Assembly: GCA_009602735.1 (NCBI GenBank)
Contig: WELA01009486.1
Span: 62,001 to 126,000, forward strand
DNA from: Mesotaenium endlicherianum
Lineage: Eukaryota > Streptophyta > Zygnematophyceae > Zygnematales > Mesotaeniaceae
DNA: 64,000 bases
Direction of reading: 5' to 3'
Each line of letters opens with the position of its first letter. Positions within the stretch are counted from its first letter, which is position 1. The translations under genes were made by a program, and so were the position numbers. Positions 23,194 to 33,305 of this stretch are shown in pieces. The notes beneath the pieces are model-generated. The model was not told the origin of the DNA, ran no database searches, and saw nothing but the letters and a program-made list of their open reading frames with translations.

Positions 23194-23228
23194 GACAGGC
23201 GGTCCTGTCTCCATTTAAGTTGGAGGGG
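23194..23228 (+). promoter_or_regulatory. Internal hairpin plus polypurine module between pol and aORF
   Basis: Stem GACAGG (23194-23199), loop CGGT, stem CCTGTC (23204-23209), then TTAAGTTGGAGGGG (23215-23228). The last part nearly repeats the terminal PPT TTAAGTTGGAGGGAT at 25331-25345. The same module is at 40459-40493 (B3) and 56405-56439 (B5). Possible roles: a second plus-strand primer, or the relic of an ancestral 3' end. Confidence 0.6.
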
Positions 23229-23453
23229 CAAATATAGGACAGTTAGTGAGCGAGAGCGATAAAGGGACAGTTACGTGAATCCTAAATGTCAGCATAGTGA
23301 CAGAGGGGACAGCGTGGCCCACATAAAGCACCTTGAGCTGAAGGTAAAAGGGCCTCGCACAACACTACATCACTTAACTCACCCTACAACACAATCATAC
23401 GTTTATGTTTAGCGCATCGCAACTACGTCAACTTTTAGCAATCATCCTGTAAG

Positions 23454-23555
23454 GTAAACAGCAGCGAAGCCACTATACTAATACTAACATACTTCCTGCA
23501 ATCCCTATGACAAAGGTCCATATCCTACTAACTTGTGCCCTGGTTACATGTGCAG
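23454..23555 (+). other. Predicted leader intron of the aORF
   Basis: Donor AAG|GTAAAC, branch point TACTAAC (23526-23532) 23 bases before the acceptor GTGCAG|G, total 102 bases, ending two bases before the aORF start codon. The sites are identical in B3 (40357-40255, minus) and B5 (56666-56768). Splicing to reach an ORF downstream of pol is known for env-like ORFs of some plant and retroviral elements. Not proven here. Confidence 0.55.
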
Positions 23556-23556
23556 G

Positions 23557-25232
23557 ATGGCGCCCACCACACAAAAGGAGGACAGAAAGCGCAAGGCAGA
23601 AGAAGCCAGGAGGACAATGGAGCAATACCAGAAGGAGCTGGCGGCGACGTCCCTCACCAGGAGAGAACAGGAAAGGGTCCGCAGACAACAAGAGGCGGCA
23701 GAAGAGGCACAGAGGAAGAAGGATCAGGAAGCGGAAAACCTCAGGAAAGCAGAGGAGGAGAGACAGAAGAAACAACAAGAAGAAGCGGCAGCGGCAGAGG
23801 AGGAAAAAAGGAAAAAGATTGAAGCGGACAGACAGAAGAGCTTGGCCATTTAAAGGTATACTGTGGTGGGTGGCCGAAACTTTGATAACCTGAAGGAAGC
23901 ATTGCTGGCAGCCCACGAGATCAACAGGCTGGAACAGACAACACTGCTACAGGAGGAAGGGGCTGCAGCACTGGATAGGTACATCGAGACACACACTGGT
24001 GTGGTCCTCTACGAAGATTATGCCAAGATGGTGGGCTATACAGCGGAGCACGCCCGGTATCTTGCAGATGATTCAGAGGACAAGCCGGTCCCCATACCGG
24101 GAATAGTGGGAGACCAGAGACTCATCCGGGTGGTGAGCATGCGGCCAGATAGCTTTAAGGATATGGTATTCTACCTCACAGTACTGCCAGCTTACAATGA
24201 AGTTGAGAGAAGGAGCTGGGAGTACTTGGCCAAGGAAGCAGGACAGCAGATGTTCTCTCCCCACTGGTTCCCGTGTAAACTGAGGAAGGTTGAGCACGGA
24301 CCCCAGTACTACCAGCAGCCAACAGACTGGAGGTGGATGACCGTCACAAATAAGAAGCAGGAGTGTGACCGAGCCCAACCGGATGACTTCCACTATGGCC
24401 TAGATGGCTCTCTCATCCTACCACCTCACATCGCCCCTTGGGATCCCAGGCTGAATGGATGCCAGAGAAATATGAATGCAGAGACCAAGGAGTATAGGAG
24501 GAGGGAAGAGACTACTTCTCTAAGAGAAAGCATGCCTTTGTCAAATGGGCAAAGAATGAAGGCCGGATAGATATCAGCAGGCTGAAGGCCAAGCAACCTC
24601 TAGCGCGCCCTAAGAAAGGGAGGTCGGTAGACTACTCCATGTCTACTAGGGAGCAGGACGACTTAGTGGACGAGAACCCCACTCTCTCCGAGGAGGAGGA
24701 TGAGGAGGATGAGGAAGAAGAACAAGGCAGAGGAGAAGCATCAGCAGCAGGTACTCAGGATACCCAGGGGCAGGCAGGGGCGCTCCTTAAAGAACCACGA
24801 TCAGGTATTTGGAATGTGATCCCCGTTATGGCGACAACTGGACCCCGCGCTCGCTCCCCCAGCCCACCTGCCCAAGCAGGGGAAGAAGCTGATCTGACTG
24901 TACTGGGCAGCAGACACAGGCAGAAATCCCCAGAGGACAGGGGTGCCAGAAGAGGGACACGCGGGTGGGCCAGAGGTATGCCAGCCTCCCCCTCCGCTCA
25001 GGGGCATGTACCTCTAGCCAATGTATTTCAGCATCCTAATGGAATGCCTGTATATGTGGGGATCAACACCCAAGTGGTTGAAGAACAGGCTACCATCCTT
25101 CGTTCTCCTCGAGGCCCAACTTTAGAGCAAACAGGGTTCTTTAGAAGGCCAGCTGACAGACCTAGAGGGCTGTCCAGATCTAGGTCCAGATCTCCGTCTC
25201 CTGACCCTGAAGCCCCAGGAACAACCCCTTAA
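23557..25232 (+). pseudogene. B1 aORF: third ORF downstream of pol, unknown function
   Basis: Starts MAPTTQKEDRKRK in a good initiation context (A at -3, G at +4). About the first 100 residues are a charged coiled coil (EEARRTMEQYQKEL, EAENLRKAEEERQKKQ). Next comes a globular part with YTVVGG, NFDNLKEALLAA, THTGVVLYEDYAKMVGYTAE, IPGIVGDQRLIRVVSMRPD and DWRWMTVTNKKQECDRAQPD. The tail has a basic patch (ARPKKGRSVDYSM), a Glu/Asp run and an SR-like end (RGLSRSRSRSPSPDPEAPG). I see no signal peptide or membrane segment, so it is not a usual envelope protein, and I recognise no family. It occurs in B1, B3, B4 and B5 at the same place. This copy is broken in about two places. Confidence 0.75.
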
Positions 25233-25310
25233 GGTGACAGGCTGAGAAGACAGTCCGTAGGGGAGGCTGGTCAAGGTCAGTTCCTTTATTTAAGGTTTTG
25301 GCAGTTTGAT

Positions 25311-25345
25311 GTTGTCGAGGCGACAACAAGTTAAGTTGGAGGGAT
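25311..25345 (+). promoter_or_regulatory. B1 terminal PPT with perfect hairpin
   Basis: GTTGTCG-AGG-CGACAAC (25311-25327), then AAG and TTAAGTTGGAGGGAT, directly before the 3' LTR. The purine tract primes plus-strand synthesis. The hairpin is conserved in C and, with one mismatch, in B4. Confidence 0.78.
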
Positions 25346-26068
25346 TGTAATGAATCAGTATATTAGTGGATATAATATTCATTTTCATATAATGGTTACT
25401 TAACTTCAGCCTGCTGAACTTTAGTTAATGGTCAGTCTGCTGGACTTTACGTAATTATCAGTTTAATGACTAAGCCGGAAGCAGCAGGCTGAAGTCCATA
25501 TAAGTCAGCTTGCTGACCCATTCTTTGACAGCCAGCTGACTTCCGTACTCGGTAGCAGCGAACTGCCTTGATATGCATCTAAGTGCGATATGCTAGATGA
25601 ATGGCCAGATGACATCCCTATGATGGATGGCTATTCGGGATGATGGGAGATGGCGGTGGATTTGGTTAACCGAGGTCCTACCAACGTGGTTAACTCCCGG
25701 GTAGGCGGTGCCATCGCACTGGCCGTTGAACAGTAAACTCATTCCATGTACATATGCTAGGCATTGCTCTCGAGTTCGGCATTCGGAAACGAGGCCAACT
25801 CTCCTGTACAGCTTACTGAGAGAGATCTGAATCCAAGGCGAGAAGCCATTGATGCGCACTGTCTTCTAACCTTGCTTATGTATGAGTTTACTGATTTGCA
25901 TGCTAGTTCATGCTAATTTACTCACGTTTGACTTACGAGTATTATTCACTGCTAGTATATTGTCCTTTGCCGTTTAACCAGTTAACGGAAATTACCATAA
26001 AGATTACTTGCTGATATAAAGATCTTTATTAATTGTTAATCTCTTATTTGGTAAGTCGATTCATTTCA
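25346..26068 (+). repeat. B1 3' LTR
   Basis: 723 bp, partner of 17569-18288. Followed by the TSD CGTGC and the resumed integrase region of E. Confidence 0.93.
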
Positions 26069-26073
26069 CGTGC

Positions 26074-29000
26074 GGTCTCGACGACATCAAGTGCAGGGGT
26101 AGTGGCCACAAAGTGTACCATCTTAGTGAAACGATCCACGATCGTTAGCACCCCATTGTGTCCTCGATCGGTGGTAGGCAATTTAACGACAAAGTCGAGG
26201 TTTATGCTTTCCCAAGGAGCACATGCAAGTTCCAATGGTTGCCACTTCCCAGCAGGCAACGTATTGCTCGGCTTATTCCTCTGACATGTTGCGCAGTTGA
26301 TGATGTACTCGGCAACATCAACCTTAAGGGACGGCCAAATGTACCCTTGGCGCAAAGAGTGTGTGNAGCAAAGAGTGTGTGGTTTTTGTATTTCCATGAT
26401 GACCTGAGTAAGGAGAGTCATGCGCTTCTTGTAGTAGCGCATGTCTTACTCGGCCTTCTGGGACAGCAATGCGCCCATTGTGCCACCAAAAACCGTCCTC
26501 AAACGAATAGTTTGAGTGTTCTTTCCTTTTATCCATACTGTCCATCGTTACGGCTACACCGTTCAAGCCAGTACCCTGGAGATCTAGGAAAAACGGATCT
26601 TTGAGATAGCCCTCGTGAAATAATTGATGCAGGTCAAGTATTTCCGAGTTATGCATGCTATCCAAATCGGGTGCGCCCGCGTCACCAGGCTGGTTGCGGT
26701 CAGACGTCTGGGGGGGTACAGCAGAATCAAGGGTGGCCGCCCTCAAAACCTGACCATTTTGTTCTCGCAAGCTCGCAACAGTCCCCAACATCAAGTGGTG
26801 GTGAGGAATTTGACTTAGAGGATCAGCAACATTGTTGCGGCCTGGGCGATACGCCCACTCAAAGTGGAATCGTTGCAAGAACTCAGACCATCTCGTCTGT
26901 CTCCTCGATAGCGTTTGGTTGAATTTGAAAGAAAGTATTTGGGCAGTGGTCCGTAACCACCGTCAAACCTTTGCAGCCTTCCAAATAACATCGCCAAGTT
27001 TTCAAAGCGTATATGACTGCCCAGAGCTCCTGCTCTGTCGTTGAGTAATTTTGTTCTGCAGGTGTCAGCTTTCGACTCTTAAAACTGATAGGCTGGCCTG
27101 CCTGCAGCAGAACAGCCCCTATTCCAACACCAGACGCATCGGCGACGACCTCGTAAGGCAAGTCGGGATCGGCTAATGAAAGAAGTGGCGCATTCGTGAG
27201 TGCATACTTAATGTGCTCAAACGCATGTTGCGTATTCTCATCCCAAATGAACGTCTTATCTTTCCTTGTCAGAGCAGTGAGTGGCGCGGCCATCACTGAA
27301 TAACCTTGCATAAACTTACGAAAGTAGTTAGCAAACCCGAGGAATGAACGTACAGTATGTATATCGGTTGGGACAGGCCAGTCAGCGACACACGCTATCT
27401 TGGCTGGGTCAGGGCGCACCCCTTTCGAACCCACTATATGTCCCAGGTACAACAGTTCATCCTTTAGGAAGGAACATTTCTTGAGCTTAGCGTACAGCTG
27501 CTGCTCACGAAGGATTTGCAACACCAACTCGAGGTGCTTGTAATGCTCGTCCCTGTTCTTTGAGTAGACGAGGATATCGTCGAGGTAAACCTGGACAAAT
27601 TTCCCCAAGTAAGGTCTAAACAAATTGTTCATGGTACTTTGGAATGTCGCTGGTGCATTGGTAAGTCCAAAACGTAGGACTTTGTATTGGATATGCCCAA
27701 TAGGCGTTCGAAACGCTGTTTTGGGGACATCCTATGGTGTGATTCGAATCACATGATAGCCTTGGGCTAAATCAAGCGAGGAGAACACGCATGCCCCCTG
27801 CAGCGAATCAAACAAATCATCAATGCGAGGCAACGAATAGCGGTTCTTGACCGTTATGTTGTTCAGCGCACGATAAGCAATGCACATTCTAAGCAACCCA
27901 TCTTTCTTTTGGACAAAGAGGATGGGGGCCCCGAATGGAGAAGAGCTCGGCTCAATCCAGCCTTTCTCCAGCAAGTCGCTAATTTGATCTTTCATCTCGG
28001 TCATTTCCAACGGGCTTAGGCGATAAATCGGTCGCCAAGTCGGTTGAGAATCGAGAACGAGAGGGATGGTATGTCCAATACCCCTATCAGGCGGAAGCCC
28101 GGCTGGTATTTCAGTTGGAAACACTGACTTATACTTTTGCAAAAGAGCAAAAAGGTCGGCTGTGAGTGTTTCTTCATGACCAATAATGTCCAACATCGAT
28201 TCTTGCGTAAAGAGCGTAGTTGAAGTTGCTGGGGAATCGGGTCTCACTAATCCAAAGAAAACATTTTGACCGTGCTTTGCCAAACGTCGCGCTTGCTTTA
28301 TGGACAATAGAAGAGTCTTCGAAGGACTTTCCAAGGCCATATGGGGCTTAAGGGACTGAAGAGAAATTATCCTGGTCCCCTTGCGTACAATGCATGTCTT
28401 TTTGACTGAAGTCAAGCAATGCACTTGTTTGCGTAAGCCAATCATTACCCAAAATTGCGTTGATTCCATGCGGCAATTCAGTTACGTAGAATTGTACACG
28501 CCCATGGAAGGACTGCACGCTGAGCGGTAATTTAAGCATTCCAGTAATGCAAGCTAACGAGCCATCGCCAAGGCGAAGAGTCTCGTCCTTGAGTATTGGA
28601 AACGACTTCATCCCTTGTGCAAAACGTGCACTAATGAAGCTTACTGACGCGCCTGAATCAATGACTGTAAAGCATGATTTACCTGAAACTTTCGTTTCAA
28701 ATGTCATACTTAATCCCAAAGAAGCATTACGCATCAGCAGCAACGTCCTCGCCTTGAGAGGAATGTGGGAAATATGGAGGTCCTTTACCAAAATCCCATT
28801 TTGCATTGCTGTCCTTGCGCGAAACCGAGTAATCGGGTCAAAGTATGCGTGAATATGTGAGAATGCGGCAATATATATTGGTGCAAGACACTTGTGCATT
28901 TTTTGTAAGCGAGATAAGTGTTCGTAACACTTGGCAAGGTTAGGATCATGCGGCTGAAAGTGCAAGAACATGGTACCATGGATGCACTCGAGTTCCAAGA

Positions 29001-29135
29001 ACTCAGCAAAGCTCAACACTGGCATACAAATATATTCGTTTCGAAGTATATTCATATCGGGTATGCCTGAGTGAACAAGGATTCTTGGGGCTTGCGCGCA
29101 AACTCCTAGAATTTCCTGCTCACTAAGTCGTGTTG
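26074..29135 (-). pseudogene. pol: E pol, proximal part: protease, RT, RNase H, integrase start
   Basis: Sense direction is right to left. The protease region holds CFTVIDSGASVSFISARF (near 28640). RT has [36 protein letters not shown] (near 27880) and VYLDDILVYS (near 27580). RNase H begins EVVADASGVGIGAVLLQAGQ (near 27130). The integrase zinc finger holds LLQEAHDSPYSGHHG and CATCQRNK. The first part of the catalytic core (INLDFVVKLPTTDRGHNGVL, VDRFTKMVHFV) reaches the B1 edge. A single N at 26366 is flanked by a duplicated AGCAAAGAGTGTGTG, and another N is at 29145. Broken in several places. Confidence 0.88.
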
Positions 29136-30410
29136 TCAAAAGCTNTAAGCTCCGAAGGAGGCTTTGCGACTAGCTCCTGAGCTACTCTTTGAAGGCCCCT
29201 TGCCTTTCCCCTTGGGATTGTTTCTCGAATCCCTCCTAGTAGGACATTGCGAGATCGTATGCCCTTGCTTCCCACAGCCAAAACACAGCCCTCTGGTCAT
29301 CATATGATTGCGAGCTTCGGTGTTGTCTATTTTGCCTATCTTGGGAGGTGGACTAGTGGATCGAGTGCTAGGGCCCGCGCCATTAGGATAGTTCCTCTTG
29401 GGGGCGGGTTTACTTGTACTAGGAAAGGACGTTGGAGGACGTGATGGACGCGAGGCCCGTTTAGGCGTAGCGACCGACTCCTCTTGAGCTAAAGTCTCGG
29501 TATAACGAATGAGATAGGCGATGGCTGTCCATTCCAAACCGGTGACTGAGTTCGCGTTGAGACGATTAGCGTATTCCGCCTGGAGTCCCAAGCGAAAAAG
29601 GTGAATTTGCATCCCAGTATCAACTGGAACATCCACTATTTGGGCGACTAAGATACGAAACTTATTGATATAGGTTTTGATAGTGCCTGTCTGTTTGAGG
29701 AGAAGCTACTTATCACGAGCTATCTTGGATGGGTTGTGACGCCCAAAAGAATTGCGTAACTCGGTACTAAACTCTTCGAAAGTGATGGGCCCCCTCTCAG
29801 TCCCATGCCATAACTGCGATGCATCCCCCTTGAGAAAAGTGGAAGCCATCATGGCTTGGTCGGCAAGGGCTACTTTCGCTAACGCAAAGAAGGTTTTGAG
29901 TTCTTTGAGAAAACGGCATACATCAGAATAGGGGCCGCCTTGAAACTTTTCAGGCGGCGATGGTTTGTACGAAGGCGTTGGTGCCGCGGCCTGCCCAAGG
30001 ATGATGGGCGGGATTGGCGTGTTGGCGTTGTCGCCTGCGGTCCGTGATGGGCCCGGCATCCCTTGGGCAGCCTGTAAAAAAGGACCAATCGAAGGGTGAG
30101 TGTCCATGGCAGTAACGAAGCGAGTGACAAGGTCGGCCAACTCAATATGAGTGGCTTCAGCGAGGTTAACACGGTCTTCTGTACGACCAATGACGTCGGA
30201 CAAAGTACTAAGTGCCATTGTCATGGTTTGACTGTCAGTCGTCAAGGCCGTGAAGCGTTGTAAAGTGGTTTGCTGGAAAGTGCGCGGCGAGATTGGCTCG
30301 GCGGGCAATCCTCCAGCATCGCAGCTGGTGACGACAGGAGCAGGAAGAGCAGCTGCAGTGGCGGCGGCAGCAGCGGCAGCAGTTGCAGCGGCACCATTGT
30401 CGCCCTCCAT
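29136..30410 (-). pseudogene. gag: E gag
   Basis: Starts MEGDNGAAATAAAA with an Ala-rich, low-complexity head (a GCN repeat). The capsid-like part follows (PSPPEKFQGGPYSDVCRFLK, FLKGDASQLWHGTERGPITF, EELRNSFG-type). The tail is Ser/Pro/Lys-rich with a CCHC knuckle, CFGCGKQGHTISQC. Its start lies about 200 bases inside the 5' LTR. Broken about once, besides an N join at the end. Confidence 0.82.
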
Positions 30411-30597
30411 ATGGAAGCCGAGATAGCGCCGGAAGAGAGAGAAAAAAATTCCCGTCGAAACACGATAAGCGACCGGGGGTCAGGGCAGTACTGGGATGGG
30501 TGACCTTCCCAATACGAAAAATGGCCCCAAATATATTTTCCCAAAAATATATGCCAGTCACTAAGAAAAAATAAAAATTCCTTGGAGAAACCGAGAT

Positions 30598-30612
30598 CGG
30601 CTCCGATACCTA
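30598..30612 (-). promoter_or_regulatory. E primer-binding site
   Basis: Sense reading TAGGTATCGGAGCCG just inside the 5' LTR; initiator-Met tRNA type with a changed first base. Confidence 0.7.
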
Positions 30613-31557
30613 TGTGACGTTTCTGCTTTTCGAGAGGATCTTTCCTCGGTATTCAAGGAATATTTAATTCAAGTGGGAGGAAAATCTGTATACTTGTGGA
30701 AATTGACGAATACTCGAAAGAGCGAAAGTGAAAACTAACGTAGAATGTGTGCTTGTGAGAGTTGCACTCACAATGACTCTGCAGGTATTTATACCTGCAC
30801 AACATGAGGCACTGGAGTGCTTCGAGTCACCACCTAGGGCACTGGTTCATGTTCAACGAAAATGGTCGAAGGGACGTGTCCCATTCGGCCGAATGCTCGA
30901 AACGCGCAGTTGGCCGTTTGGAGACTTTTCGACGGTTTCCGAAAAAACGTGTCGCGCCAAACGGGCGTTTTCGCGTTCTCGCAACTTTCCGAAAAAGTCG
31001 CGATTGATCGCGAAGTCGCGTACAGAACCTTTCGTCATAGACCGGTAGTTTAAAAACTACCTTGGCCAATCGGATAGGTAGGTGTGAACGTTTCAAACGA
31101 AAGTCAAAGGTTCGAATCCGCTCGGATGCAAAGCAACTTTGCATATTTCGTTTCGTTTGACTTTACGACTGTTTGTTCGTATTAATGATACGACAGTTTC
31201 TTCGTATTACAACTAGTCGTAACCCGAAATCTGTGATTGTCCATCATTCGTAATAATGACAATCAAAATAACTTAATCAAACAATGATTAATTAAATTAT
31301 CATCTCATAATTATTCAAAGTAACGAAATGAATAATTATGTCGTACTTTTGCGAAGTAGTCGAATTACGTTACGACGCTTTTTGCAATAGTATCTTGGTC
31401 GTTTCGCCAATCGACCGGGAATTAATCGGCACACGTGTGTGGCGAAGAATTCAATGTGATGCAATCATTTATCAAATAAGTTATGATAAATAGTATAACA
31501 AATTTTAAATATTTGGGAAAACGTCCCAAATACGCCTAAACAGCTCAAATCGTTACA
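30613..31557 (-). repeat. E 5' LTR
   Basis: 945 bp, partner of 15501-16435. Ends ATCGTTACA, then TSD AAAGT and the resumed C interior. Confidence 0.92.
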
Positions 31558-31562
31558 AAAGT

Positions 31563-31774
31563 CAAGTTAGTATGCCGCATAGTACACTGAGCCCAGAGAC
31601 ACACTAGGTGAGCAAGTGGAAGGATCCTGGACAGGATGTGCAATGCTCTACATCATACACTTCCCAAGCTCCACATAGACTCATCATACTACACAAGTAA
31701 GCCTCACACACTTACCTCACGAGACAAAGAAGGCAAGCACGGACATTCAAGAAAGGACTTAGCTTTGATACCAC
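31563..31774 (-). other. Family C interior, 5' end with PBS
   Basis: 212 bases, the reverse complement of 13221-13430. The PBS (sense GTGGTATCAAAGC) lies at 31762-31774 next to the LTR. No coding content. Confidence 0.75.
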
Positions 31775-32535
31775 TGAAATGAATCTTACTTAATCAAGAT
31801 TAATATATTTCATTCAAATATATAAGATCAGAGATAGGTGGAAGCGTGTGAAATCATGGAGCAATCTTTGCCCTTATAATGAACTCCGATTGCTCATCTA
31901 TAACCCTTGACTCACTTACTGTAGTGTGCCATAGTTGCACACTAATACAAGGCACAAGAAAGAGGCGCACTTGAGGACTAGAGCTTCTCCTTTAGAAGCT
32001 CATGGCCTCTTGCCTACCAGGCATACAAGCATGTATAAGGACAAACACAATATGAGAGGATAGAATAGCAAAGGCGCTCTCATTCAGACGACCATAAAGT
32101 GGCTAAAACACATCCCACTTACTTAGGTGCAAAACCATGGAATCTGTCCGTTGTGTGACCCCAAAATGCCAAAGGGCATACCTCTATGAATACTACTTCA
32201 AATTGAGCAAAGTTAACAGCAACGGATGCATCTTGACGAGACCTTTCCGAAATTTTTAAGTTTGCTCCATTTGGAGCGCAGACAAAGCAACCATGTCAAT
32301 TTCCGTGAAGGCTGGTTATTAGAACCGACCCCAAAAGTGGACACATGACTTGCAACTAGGAATCCGACTGTAAAGCCTACTGTCCAGAATGCGGGTCCAC
32401 AAGATCCCAGCCTGCTATGTACCTAGTGACCACCTCGTTGACCACGGCGCAAGGTGCGCCGTTCCGTGGGAAACTCGTTAAGTTGGGACCCACGGATCTA
32501 GGTATAACGACCATATTAATTGGTCGGTTGATTGA
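31775..32535 (-). repeat. Family C 5' LTR, partial
   Basis: Antisense C LTR from TGAAATGAATC at 31775 to 32535, where the B2 LTR begins. It preserves the uninterrupted site into which A1 jumped in the other C LTR. The rest of this LTR is not found in the window. Confidence 0.85.
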
Positions 32536-33252
32536 TGTAATGAACAGTATGTTGGTAGATATAACATTCATTTGAATATAATGGTTAATTAAATTTACTT
32601 TGCTGAACTTTAGTTAATATTTAGTCTGTTGGACTATATAAAATAGTCAGTTTAATGACTCAGCCGAGAGCAGCAGGCTGAAGTCAACTTAGGTCAGCTT
32701 GCTGACACATTCTTTGACAGCCAGCTGACTTCCGTACTCGGTAGCAGCAAACTGCCCAGATATGCATCTAAGTGTGGTGTGCTAGATGAATGGCCAGATG
32801 ACATCGTTAGGATGGATGGCGATTTGGGATGATGGGAGATGGCGATGGATTTGGTTAACCGAGGTCCTACCAACGTGGTTAACTCCCGGGTAGGCGGTGC
32901 CATCGCACTGGCCGTTGAACAGTAAACTCATTCCATGTACATATGCTAGGTATTGCCCTGGAGTTCGGCATTCGGAAACGAGGCCAACTCTCTTGTACTG
33001 ATTATTGAGAGAGATCTGGATCCAAGGCGAGAAGCCATTGATACGCACTGTCTTCTAGCCTTGCTTATGTATGAGTTTACTGATTGCATTATTGATGCTA
33101 GTTTACTTGCATTGACTTGCGAGTATTGTCCACGGCTAGTGTGTGGTCCTTTGCTGTTTAAATCAATTAACAGATCACACCATAAAGATACTAGCTGATA
33201 TAAAGATCTTCATTAATTGTTAATCACCTATTTGATAAGTCGATTCGTTTCA
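32536..33252 (+). repeat. B2 5' LTR
   Basis: 717 bp, TGTAATGAACAG to GATTCGTTTCA, more diverged from B1 than B1's two LTRs are from each other. The PBS GTGGTATCGGAGCT follows at 33253-33266. Confidence 0.9.
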
Positions 33253-33305
33253 GTGGTATCGGAGCTCTTATCACAGTCTTCTTTGGATGGTGAGGACAAG
33301 GTCTC

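Larger units (their letters stand above)
17569..26068 (+). mobile_element. B1: Ty3/gypsy chromovirus with a third ORF, inserted in E
   Basis: 8.5-kb plus-strand element with LTRs 17569-18288 and 25346-26068 and a perfect TSD CGTGC (17564-17568, 26069-26073). Order: LTR, PBS, gag, -1 frameshift signal, protease, RT, RNase H, integrase, chromodomain, internal purine tract, leader intron, aORF, PPT, LTR. Over the first ~255 bases the LTRs differ at about eleven positions. It is broken, with roughly five breaks, and holds four single-N assembly joins, so some apparent damage may be artefact. Confidence 0.94.
15501..31557 (-). mobile_element. E: Ty3/gypsy chromovirus, split by B1
   Basis: Minus-strand element with LTRs 15501-16435 and 30613-31557 and a perfect TSD AAAGT (15496-15500 and 31558-31562). 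The C interior reads through cleanly when E is removed, as the inverted C arm near 13430 shows. Own length is about 7.5 kb once B1 (17569-26068) is taken out; B1 sits in the integrase region. In the first ~75 bases the two LTRs differ at about three positions, so E is moderately old. Besides the B1 insertion it carries about four or five breaks. Confidence 0.93.
2286..32535 (-). mobile_element. Family C LTR retroelement, non-coding (LARD-like), host of most nested insertions
   Basis: Minus-strand LTR element and the oldest layer of the window. Its 3' LTR occupies 2286-10138 (interrupted), the internal region is 10139-15500 plus 31563-31774, and the visible part of the 5' LTR is 31775-32535. 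Removing the insertions leaves roughly 3.6 kb of internal DNA with no gag or pol, so it resembles a large retrotransposon derivative that depends on another element's enzymes. LTR ends (TGTAATGAATCAGT at the start, GATTCATTTCA at the end), PBS and PPT resemble family B, the likely helper. Inserted into it are A1, a solo D LTR, an inverted C fragment, E (carrying B1) and B2. It is broken by these insertions. The assignment of all parts to one element is inference from matching orientation and boundaries. Confidence 0.7.

Noticed and set aside
23557-25232. aORF as a retroviral-type envelope gene
   Set aside because: The position fits, but I see no signal peptide, no membrane-spanning segment and no cysteine-rich surface domain; the protein is highly charged and SR-like at the end.
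24690-25232. SR-like tail of the aORF as a captured host splicing factor
   Set aside because: Only a short RSRSRSPSP stretch with no RRM or other splicing-factor domain; low-complexity similarity is not enough.
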